DNA of 26,652 nt, taken from positions 1 through 26,652 of the forward strand of contig CAJFCJ010000151.1 of assembly GCA_904063045.1 (NCBI GenBank), given 5' to 3'. A program made the position numbers and the translations under genes. Under the pieces are notes generated by a model. That model did not search any database and was not told the DNA's origin. It saw only the letters and a program-made list of their open reading frames with translations. Source of the DNA: Dimorphilus gyrociliatus (lineage: Eukaryota > Annelida > Polychaeta > Dinophilidae). Positions within the stretch are counted from its first letter, which is position 1. Each line of letters starts with the position of its first letter. Below, in pieces: positions 18,624-26,652 of the stretch.

Positions 18624-20864
18624 TTATTCCTTTGTGAAGTCCTCATTAAATATTATATTTTGTTGTTCAGGAAGATGAACAGGTAATCTTATTATAGCAT
18701 GGGACTTATCATGCATTTTATATTCAAGAAGCCTCCACATTGCTTCTGGTGCACTCATGTATCTGGTGCTGAGATACTGCTCAATCTCATTACCATTAAA
18801 TAACTTTATATTTGCACAGTCATAACCTTTATAACATATTTAAATATATACTTTACTGATTTTATGCTCGAGCAGATTTCAACATTATATGACAATTGTA
18901 TTTCAGTAATAAGTATTTGTTGTATGGAACAACATTTCTATTGTCGACTGTGTATTTTTTATATTTATATACATGGCCCTTTCTTCTCATGTAAGTTGGA
19001 TAACAATTGTCTCCAACTTTAGTATCCTCACAGTATTGCTTAGGATACTCCTTAGTACATTCACCATTTTCCATGCATGGTGAGTTTGGTTATTTCTCCA
19101 CAGGGACCATGTATCATATGTTTGAGTACTCTAGATTGCAAATTTTATCATTATTGGTATCTCTGCAGATACCACTTGTTTATTCGCTCAACTGTTTCTA
19201 TTTTATTTTTTTTATCCAGAATAATTAATATGTGAGCATGTGGGAGGCCTCTTTTCTGGAACTCAATGGTATATATAAAAGCCTCTATCTTACCAAATAT
19301 TTTATTTTTAATTAAGTCTTTTTTAAGCTCGTATAGTTTTAATTTAAATACTCGAGCTACTAAATCTGGCCTGTCAGATGCTGTTTGGCCATCAAAGAGG
19401 TTTTCTTTTATTTCCTTCCAGTTGGGATTACATGTCATTGTTATGAAAAGATCTGGCTTTCCATACTTCCCAACTATTGCCATCGCATCATTATATCTCT
19501 CTCTCATATTACGCGGAGAGCCTTGGAAGGTTGATGGTAATATAATGGTTCCTATATCCTCTGTATCATTATTTAGACTATCCATTAATCCTCTATATTT
19601 TTCTACTCTCAATTTTTTTGATTGAGTCTTATATAGTTTAAATTATTGGCTTCTACCTGTAGATAAGAGTCTATGATCCATTGCTGGAATAGTCTTGAGC
19701 CATATAATAGAGGATTAAATTCATCTAGTCTGACTGCAGTCTGTGATACTTTGTGCTGCAGCATAGATATCTTTTTACCACCATTTGTTAGTTTGCTCCA
19801 TCCCTTTTCACCATATGGATAAAATAATGAGTATACCATTGGATCGAGATTATGACTTAGTATATCTATTTTTTCACTGAATTATTTTCTTTTGGATACA
19901 CCTTTATATCTCGATCCATTGGTGGTTCTCCATTTGAGTCGTTAAATACCATTGCTACTTCGTCTGCCTTTTTAGTACTGAATCTCTTCTTAAGCAGTCC
20001 TTTTGTCTGCTATCATCTACCACTCCATATTGAGGTGGCCTGTGGATGTTTCTTTTCGATTTGAGAGATATTTTTATAACTTTTAGCAAATGGATTTGAC
20101 TCTCTCATTAAATTATCCAGTTTTGTAAGATGTTTTTTTGACAGCCTACGTTTGCTTTATTATTTAATCTTATATTAGTTGCCATTTCATTATCGACAAC
20201 ATATAGCTGCGCATATTTCTTTTGACTGTCTCCATTAGATAAGGGATGGTAACTGTGGTGGTAAGTTTGGCCATGTATCTTCAGACAATATGGACCACTA
20301 CTATGCTTATTAGTCTTAGCACCAAATGAAGCAAAAGATATGGCACTGTTATAAGATCTGATATATTTTTTAAAATTTTTGTGGTCTTTATTTTTTTTAT
20401 TTGTCAACAGATCTTTTAGATATACAGGATAATCTGCTCTACTTGTATGTTACTTTACCACCATGGCAACAGCTTTTGAATATTTTGTTAGTAGTTCTTT
20501 CATCTTCAAAATTTAAAGAATTACAGAAACTACATATTTTGTCCATTCTTCCACTGTAGTGTTCTTGGACTGTATTTTCATTGTCATTAATCACATTTTC
20601 AGTGATTTTTTTAATTTTAAAAATAACTTTAAGAGGTGATGATTTGCTATCATTCATGCATAGAAAGCATGGATCAGCCTCTTTTTTAACAAAAAGGTTA
20701 TTTTTAAAAATGACTTTATTTTTGTTTATAGAACAACTACAAACAGATTTGGAATAACCACTATTATTAATATGATAATCAATATTTGATGAAACATTTT
20801 GTGTGTTTGCATCAGAAATTTTTAACTTTAAATTAAGAAGCTTATTATTTTTTTTAGAAAACAT
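18624..20864 (-). pseudogene. Helitron Rep (HUH endonuclease) region of RepHel
   Basis: Segments in order on the minus strand. A zinc-finger-like N-terminus (MDKICSFCNSLNF…SCCHGGKV) at 20864-20439. IRSYNSAISFASFGAK and GPYCLKIHGQTYH at 20407-20108. PYGEKGWSKL and GSRLFQQWIIDSYLQ at 19839-19609. Then the Rep core at 19612-19151, with PRNMRERYNDAMAIVGKYGK, PDLFITMTCNPNW and EFQKRGLPHAHILIIL. The HUH histidines (HAH) are encoded at 19232-19240. VVPYNKYLLLKYNCHI lies at 19074-18862. The two catalytic tyrosines are read as YIFKY at 18850-18836, in a shifted frame. At least five frame breaks. In active elements Rep nicks and joins single-stranded DNA. Start at 20864 follows acacccatATG. Confidence 0.9.
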
Positions 20865-20866
20865 AT

Positions 20867-20869
20867 GGG
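20867..20869 (-). promoter_or_regulatory. CCC-like start signal of the Helitron RepHel gene
   Basis: The minus strand reads aacacccatATG, with CCC two bases before the start at 20864. The rest of 20870-21224 is the non-coding 5' part of the Helitron. Confidence 0.45.
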
Positions 20870-21341
20870 TGTTTTAAAATGATTTTATTTATACTATTAT
20901 TTTTTTCTAGAAAATTCGTTTCCATATTTGGAAGTATAAATAGCTCTTTTAATATTTACCAAATTAGGTATGCATTAATTAACAAAAATTATTCATAGTT
21001 TTATCTACGTTTGTTCGTAATAAAATTGTCTTCTATAAATGATGTTTATATGTTTTATGAATTTATTTGTAAAAATTGTAGTTTATTAAGTTGAAAGATA
21101 AACAACCAAGAGTTTTAAAATTTAAAGATAAACAAAATAAATGTTTTACAGAAGCTCTAAGTCGTATTTTTAGAGATTTAAGATTTTGATTTCTACCCCC
21201 AATTTTGTCTTTTTATATATATGATTAGAAAGGCTGTTTTTTAGTGATGCTCTAATATTTCTATTATTTTTTTATAATACTTTTTTGATTTTATATCATC
21301 TAGGTTGAATTTTTTACTAAATGTTTATCAATTTCATATGT

Positions 21342-22275
21342 GGCTAAAGTACCATTCTATGCATCCCTCAGAGTATATTAAAAGATACTTTAACTCTTAA
21401 TTTTATGAGAAAAATAAAAGCTTAGAGAAAATATAATGGAAAGTTTAAAGTAATCAGCAGGTCCATGTCTTTTTACCATAATATTCGTGAAATATGGGAT
21501 AATATCGATTTTTTTTCATTGTATTAGGTACTTCTAGCTTAATTACTCTCCAGTTGCCTTCAATGGTTTTTGTATGGTATCCTTGTAATTACTTTTATAA
21601 TTAACTTTTAGATGCTTTCAGTTTAAGTTTATACGTGAATATCATTTCCACATATTAATATTCATAATATAATCAGGTTTAAGTGCGTTTTCAAAATATT
21701 ATTTATAGTAAAACTCTTCCATTTACCAGTAGTAACGAGCATACTCCATTGACTGGATGTTCTTTCAAAAATATCAAACACTCATACATCTTCTATAAAA
21801 CAACCTTTATTATATTTAATTTTTCCAAGTTCAGATTCTTCAACTTTTATATTTTCACTTCCAATTTCTCTGAATTTTCTAAAGTAGAACTTCTCTACCA
21901 ATAGAAGTAACCTTTTTATAAATAAATAGTGTTTTTTATCTATACTCTTAAGTTTTATAATTTGCTATAAAGTATATTTATCCAAAGCCAAACTAGCTTA
22001 CAGAAAACTATATATTCTTTTAATAAAATATAGTATTTAGAAACGCACTTTTTTCTGTTCTACAATTCTTTAGTTTGCATATATAAATAACAGATTTTTG
22101 TTTTTCTATTGTTATAGAAACACTTCCATTACATATTGAATAATAATTATGAATACTTTCTTCAAAAATATCTTGTAAGAAGGAAATTATTATTGTTGTG
22201 GTTGGGAAAATTCTCATAAAATGCGGGGGAGTTTTTTTCTATACTCTAAGGGGAGAATAGATTGATACTTTAGCC
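21342..22275 (-). mobile_element. Merlin DNA transposon 3 (934 bp), nested in Merlin 4
   Basis: Left end ggctaaagtaccattctatg; right end reverse-complemented ggctaaagtatcaatctat, both continuing into cccc/tccct then agagtata. It contains one minus-strand Merlin transposase pseudogene. Its flanks are remnants of Merlin 4. No convincing 8-9-bp target duplication was found, perhaps because the surrounding element is old. Confidence 0.75.
21430..22217 (-). pseudogene. Merlin 3 transposase, frameshifted
   Basis: The N-terminal frame 22217-22020 (MRIFPTTTIIIS…) ends with VIYICKLKNCRTEKSAFLNT, the zinc-ribbon region before the catalytic domain. In shifted frames follow VEESELGKIKYNKGC near 21850, an EDVxVFD region whose Trp codon is TGA (21782-21784), and GYHTKTIEGNWRVIKLEVP near 21550 with the catalytic Glu. 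The first catalytic residue reads Glu rather than Asp, as in Merlin 2. The 21600-21720 stretch with the second Asp is poorly preserved. C-terminal limit is approximate. Confidence 0.7.
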
Positions 22276-22853
22276 TCAACTATTTCTTAAACTCTCCGAT
22301 TTAATATCTTTTTGTGTTATTCTAAACTGATTAGTGACAACATAGATTGATATGATTAAGTTTCAATCATATCTTAAAACAGGTTTTATCTCTTTATCAT
22401 CTCCTTTTTCAGATTTATTTGATTTATATTTCGTAAATATTATCTTTAAACGTTATCATCTCCGAGAAGCTAAAGGTTTATTTTACCTCTTACAGATTTT
22501 TGTATATTTCTATAATTAAATTATTGTAATTTTTATCTAATAGCACAATTAAACCTATAAAATTCTGTATTTGTTCTATTTTTAAACATTCATTTTTTGA
22601 AGTTATGGCATACTCTAATAGTACCTATTTTTTTGACTACTATAGTTAGAAATCTGAGTTCTAAAACAAGTAAACATTAATTTAGAAATAAAGCCCAAAA
22701 AAAATCTACTAGAAACGAAGCAAACCAAATTGACCTAATAATTATCTAATTCATATAAATCAAATTTTTAAAAAATACTTTAATTAGAATGTAGCCATAT
22801 TCAATCCTACTCAGTTCACTTCAAAATAACTTTTTTATTAATTCTGTATTAGT

Positions 22854-24592
22854 TTAAAATACCCTCTGATCAAAAAAAGGAAAAAGTCTGTTAAATTCGC
22901 TGTTTATTTCAACAAAGAGAAGTTCCTCTAAAATATTAACACCTTTTTTCCCTAGTTTTTGAATTTCTTTTTCCAGTGGTTTAATGAACGAAAAATAATA
23001 TACTCGTCTAAGACATAATGTTTTCAAGTATTTTAGGTTTTGTATTACTTCGAAATCGTCCTCATTTAGCTTATTAAAACTTATGTCTAAAACAGTTAAT
23101 TTGTCGAGGTCTTTTATATATTTAAGAGATCCGGCACCAAGTTTACATTCCCCTATTTCCAATCTCTTTAAGTTCGTCAAGAAATTAATTCCCGTTAAGT
23201 CAATATCACTAAGTTTCTCATTACAAGTTATATCTAAGGTTTCAAGTGTTTGTAATTTTTAATGTTTTTTAGAGATCCACTTGGAAGGTTGCAGAAGCTC
23301 AAATCTAGAGTTTTCAAGCCTTTTAATTTTAAAAGATCGTCTATATCTTCTTTTGATAGTTGTTTGTTACAAGAAATCTTTAATTTGGTGACTGTTGTAT
23401 TTTCTTTAATCAGTTTAAATTTTCTTTTTCCTAAACCACATCTTTCAAGAGATATTGATTTAATCGATGGTAAATTAAAAATAGTTTTTAAGTCTTTATC
23501 ACTCAAAAAGCTGTTTTTATCTATATATAGAGTTTCTAAGTTAGCTAATTTGTGGATTTCATAAAGCATACCAGGCATGGAAATACAACTGTCTATACTA
23601 AGACTTTTCAAAGAACTTAATTTGAAAATGGCAGTGAAATCTGAAAGATTCAAATGTGCGCTTTGATCTAGATTCAAAGATTCTATAGATGGTAAATACA
23701 GTTTGCTTAACACACCAGGTTCTAAAGAACACCATGACAGCTTTAAATGTTTCAAACAGTGCAAATTATTTAAACTTTCTATGTCATCGCATGTAAAGTT
23801 GCTATTAGAGCTCAAATTTAAATATTCTATTTTAGAACAAAGCTTATTTTTACTTAAAATGTTACTTTCTATCCTACAATGGTTCAGACTTAACCTTTTC
23901 AAATTATTAAGCTTCAAGACTGATATTATGTCTTTATTGGTTAATTCCCAGCAACTGTCTAGATAAAGCTCTTGTAAATTTGATAAAGTATCTATTTTTT
24001 CTAAAGAATTTGGTGATATATCCGAATAACTTAAATTTAATACTGTTAGATTTTTCAGTCCAGTTGTTTCTTTAATATCACCTAAATTAGAGTCAGTCAA
24101 GTTCGAATCAGAGGTTCAAGCCTATAAAACACTCCAAGCCTATTTTCAAATTTCAATATTTCAGATTCTTTAACTTCTTGAGGGCTATAAATAGTATTTT
24201 CCTCTTTTTTATATTAGAATTTTCATTTGAGTGTGAACTGTTTAAATTCACTGCTCCTAATAATACTTTTGTTGCATCTTCAGGCAGCTCACAATTATTC
24301 AGCAATAAAGAACGTAGAGTTGTAAAGTTTGATATACACTTTACGTCCTTAAGATCTAAATTATTTGGGAACATTTTAAAGTTGTAAGATTTTTAGGTAT
24401 TACATTACCAGTTAATTCTACCTTGTGCGGTGATTTAAAGTCGCTTATATCAAGTTCAACCAAACTTTCTAATGAAAGTATTTTATCAAACAAAAATCCA
24501 ATCTCCTTGACTTCTTCGTAATTATCTCTGTGATGAGATGATGTAATAATTAACCGAACTATCAAAATAACCAAACATGAACTTTTAATCAT
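22854..24592 (-). pseudogene. Secreted leucine-rich-repeat protein, frameshifted
   Basis: The start at 24592 gives a signal peptide (MIKSSCLVILIVRLIITSS) and follows GGGCT. Leucine-rich repeats run through the rest. The main frame (24100-23234) holds about 11. They alternate between a ~23-24-residue type (LxxLxLSxCxLxxGxLxxI) and a ~25-residue type (LxxLxIDxNxxLSxxDLxxI). Frames change near 24370, between 24153 and 24100, and near 23230; the last frame (23180-22854) continues the pattern and ends the protein. Total about 580 residues. Secreted LRR proteins form large families in several microsporidia and may act at the host interface; that role is inference. No membrane anchor or other domain is seen. 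Possibly a recent pseudogene. Confidence 0.8.
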
Positions 24593-24890
24593 AGCCCATC
24601 TTAATTTCTTATTTTATAAAAAATTAAAGTCAGTTTTTGACAGCTAGGAGAAAATCATATAATACTTTTTTTAAAGCTTGTTAAAGTATACAAGTTTATT
24701 TTAAAAAATGTAATTTAGAACTAATAATCCCAGTTCTTATAAAATCTAATTTTTTCCTTTTTAAGGATTATAATACAAAATACTAATAAAAAGTTACAAA
24801 ATTATATTTTAATTTTTAATTTCCTCTTCAGGAACTTAATACAAAACTCGGCTAATTATTTCTCTGTATTTTCATTTTCTAAAATTTTTG
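24593..24890. other. LRR gene upstream region with GGG-like start signal
   Basis: On the minus strand GGG (24597-24595) lies two bases before the LRR start. Beyond it the region is AT-rich with no coding frame, up to the left end of Merlin 5. Confidence 0.45.
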
Positions 24891-25840
24891 ATAAAAATTG
24901 CTTTTAGAGCCCCTTAAAATTAGATTATATACCCCCTAATTTAATAAAAAGGTTGAGATTACTAGAAAAAATGATTGATCTCAACGCTTTTTTTCTTGTC
25001 GACTAAATTGAATATTTTGAAAAGAAGGTCATTATGTAAAAAATGTAAAATTTATAGAAACTTAGTAGCATATTATAATATAGATGGCTTAATTTGGATG
25101 TTTAAATCCAAAATATGTAGTAAGAGTAAAAGGGGAATCCGTGATGATGGAGTTCACTAAAATAAAAGCATCACTAAAAAAGAATTATAATCTTTAAATG
25201 GCCCATAAAAGCACCAATTATAGATATACTAAAAAAACATAATGAAAATTATAAACTCTATAAAACAGTCACATTTCTAATTAGAAGTAAAGTTACATGT
25301 GGCAGTTTAATTAAAATACGGGGCTCTAGTTTAGTCATAGAAATTGATGGAAGTCCTATTATTAATCTAAAATATAATGTAGGAGAATGTAATGCGCAAT
25401 TGTGGGTGGTTAGTGTTTTTATAGAAGCACAAAAATATGTTTTTTGAAGTTGTATAAAAAAGAGATCCATTAACTCTTCAAAAGAGTATTAATAAATATG
25501 AAAAAGAACTTCGCATTGTTATAAACGATGAATAAAAGGATATGATTACATAAAATATCATGATTATTTTATAATTAAACATACAATCAGATTTAAGGAC
25601 AAAAATCTCCCATAAATACATGCAAAAACATTGAAAATTAGTGGAGAATGATAAAGAATTACCTAAAAACCACAGAAGTAATATATAAATGTGTGTAGAC
25701 GATTATGTATTTTTAAAAGTAAAAACTCCACTTTGAGCTATTATGTCTTAAATGAAAATTATTAAAATGTCATTTTGAATTTAATTCTGTTTTTTCCCTC
25801 TAAAATTGAATTTTAAGGGGCTCTGAAAGCAATTTTTACC
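24891..25840 (+). mobile_element. Merlin DNA transposon 5 (about 950 bp)
   Basis: Left end ataaaaattgcttttagag then ccccttaaaatt; right end reverse-complemented gtaaaaattgctttcagag then ccccttaaaatt. The ends are close to those of Merlin 1 (…ggaccccttaaaatt). One plus-strand transposase pseudogene is inside, oriented opposite to all other elements of the window. Confidence 0.75.
24971..25720 (+). pseudogene. Merlin 5 transposase, degenerate
   Basis: The N-terminal part has CKKCKIYRNL…DGLIWMFKSKICSKSK, the zinc ribbon of Merlin 1, but one Cys after the Trp is Phe. The catalytic region begins IKIRGSSLVIEIDGSPIINL near 25340, with the first Asp, then KYNVGE and LWVVSVFIEAQKYVF. Near 25520 comes VINDExKGYDYIKYHDYF, with the second Asp and a TAA where Trp is usual. 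IHAKTL near 25620 precedes the position of the Glu. Several stops and shifts; inactive. Confidence 0.7.
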
Positions 25841-25900
25841 TGATTTTTATATTTTATGATATTTCAGTATAATAGCTTTATCGTTAATTCTATTAGTATA

Positions 25901-26652
25901 CAGTTGAAGACAGAAAAAAACGGTTCAAACTTAAAATTTCAAAAGCTCAATTGTTTATATTTCTCAGTTCAAACTCGTTTAGTGAAACTATAGTGGGATG
26001 CAAAACTATGCTCACTTTCTTGGAAAAGAGTGCAGCAAAAATTTAAACCTAAAAGTGAGGTATTGAGGAATTCTCCCACCTTTTTTTAATGTATTCTTTT
26101 TGTTTGGATAAAAATTTGATAGCTAATTTTTGTTTCAAAGTCGTAAAATCTACATAAGATTTATAGTTATACCCGAGTAATATCTTATTTACCTCTTTTA
26201 TTATTATAATTCCATCTTTGTATTCTGTTTTTAATTCTTTGAAGTCAACTGCTTGTTTTTCTTCAACTTCTATTCCTATCTCATCAAAATTAAATTTTCC
26301 GTTTCATCTTCTGTATTATCTCCTCTAAATGTCTTTTATATTTGGAAATCAGATTTGCTTTAATCCAATAATTTAATACTGTTTTTATGGGAAATGGTTT
26401 TATTGCTTGGGCCCGAGTAAATACCTCATATATATTAATTTTTTCATTAAATCGCAATGGCCGACGTCTAAAATTCTTTGTTTATTCAATATATCAGTTT
26501 TTAAATAATTATATTATTTGTCTTTGAATGGTTTTATTATTCCCATATCAAGAGGTTGTAATAGATTTGTTGAATTAGAAGGTAAAAACAGAAATCTAAC
26601 ATGAGAAAAATTGGTGATCTTGTGTCCCGAGAAGTTATCTAAAATAACGTAT
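25901..26652 (-). mobile_element. pogo/Tigger-like element, left part, truncated by window edge
   Basis: A pogo-type transposase pseudogene runs in from the right edge. A possible left terminus is cagttgaagacag at 25901, preceded by TA (25899-25900), as pogo/Tigger elements insert at TA and often start CAGT. The other end lies beyond the window, so the terminus is a proposal only. Confidence 0.45.
26049..26651 (-). pseudogene. pogo/Tigger (DDE_1) transposase, C-terminal part
   Basis: Read from the right edge: VILDNFSGH (catalytic Asp), then FLFLPSNSTNLLQPLDMG and IIKPFKDK, the typical DDE_1 block with the last Asp. A TAA follows at the place of a conserved residue, with YNYLKTDILNKQRILDV after it. 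A frameshift leads to VFTRAQAIKPFPIKTVLNYW. Another leads to an acidic-then-basic C-terminus ending ENSSIPHF and TAG at 26049. DDE_1 domains also occur in domesticated CENP-B-like proteins, but the stops here argue for a dead transposon. Confidence 0.75.

Larger units (their letters stand above)
16571..21224 (-). mobile_element. Helitron, 4654 bp, inserted at A^T inside Merlin 4
   Basis: On the minus strand it begins TC (TCATATATATAAAAAG) at 21224 and ends CTAG at 16571, the standard 5'-TC…CTRR-3' Helitron ends. There is a hairpin about 9 bases before the CTAG. Host bases are A at 16570 and T at 21225 on the plus strand, so it lies between A and T without target duplication. Both flanks belong to the same Merlin transposase frame. 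The content is a RepHel gene broken into several frames. Confidence 0.75.
16386..22647 (-). mobile_element. Merlin DNA transposon 4, entered by a Helitron and by Merlin 3
   Basis: The left end (ggccagagtaccaatctg…attagcgtgtatc) and 3' flank through 16570 match Merlin 2 (8221-8400) closely, including the coding end KMAEITLYLTKFMLKRW. The right end is at about 22608-22645 (gcatactctaatag…gactactatag), resembling the left end reversed and the right ends of Merlins 2 and 3. Removing the Helitron (16571-21224) joins the reading frame NSLSN to KCNKMAEI. Removing Merlin 3 (21342-22275) leaves about 0.67 kb, so the copy also carries deletions. Middle coding sequence is barely recognisable. Confidence 0.6.

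Noticed and set aside
24095-24125. tRNA-like GTTCGAATC motif
   Set aside because: No acceptor or anticodon stems fit around it, and it falls inside the LRR pseudogene.
6222-24592. All frameshifts as sequencing errors
   Set aside because: The homopolymer-rich Dna2-like and zinc-finger frames are intact, and shared or private indels in the serpins follow copy history; isolated errors, for example in the LRR gene, remain possible.
5033-25840. Target-site duplications of the Merlin elements
   Set aside because: I compared 8-9 bases outside each pair of ends and found no convincing match, so none is reported.

Overview
The window reads as a contig from a very AT-rich, intron-poor microsporidian genome. 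No single gene proves this. The case is the combination of a degenerate secreted serpin pair, a secreted leucine-rich-repeat (LRR) protein, several Merlin, Tc1/mariner, pogo and Helitron elements, and a CCC or GGG trinucleotide 1-8 nt upstream of nearly every recognisable start codon, which matches the CCC/GGG-like start signal described in microsporidia. The species cannot be named from the sequence.

Left arm (1-3.2 kb). This part looks like ordinary host sequence. It holds the 3' part of an intact Dna2-type nuclease-helicase gene that is open at the left edge, and a short intact C2H2 zinc-finger gene. Both are extremely AT-rich and full of Asn/Lys/Ile low-complexity runs. No transposon is seen here.

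Middle (3.2-16.4 kb). After about 1.1 kb of non-coding AT-rich DNA with a palindromic repeat, the window contains two copies, A (about 4.3-7.7 kb) and B (about 11.3-16.3 kb), of one segment that carries a serpin gene with its flanks. Both serpins are pseudogenes. Each copy has its own insertions: A has a Merlin element and a MITE-like element, and B has two Tc1/mariner elements. Between the copies lies a second Merlin element, itself split by a TIR element that encodes a retroviral-type (rve) integrase.

Right arm (16.4-26.65 kb). This is a nest of elements. A Merlin (16386 to about 22647) was entered by a 4654-bp Helitron exactly at an A^T dinucleotide inside its transposase reading frame, and by a third Merlin. 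A frameshifted LRR gene with a signal peptide follows. Then come another Merlin on the + strand and the left part of a pogo/Tigger-like element that runs off the window.

Almost everything from 5 kb onward is broken by 1-nt indels or by Trp codons turned into stops, while the homopolymer-rich Dna2 and zinc-finger frames are intact. This suggests real decay rather than general sequencing error. Element boundaries and family calls come from reading repeats and motifs by eye; no alignment or database search was run.
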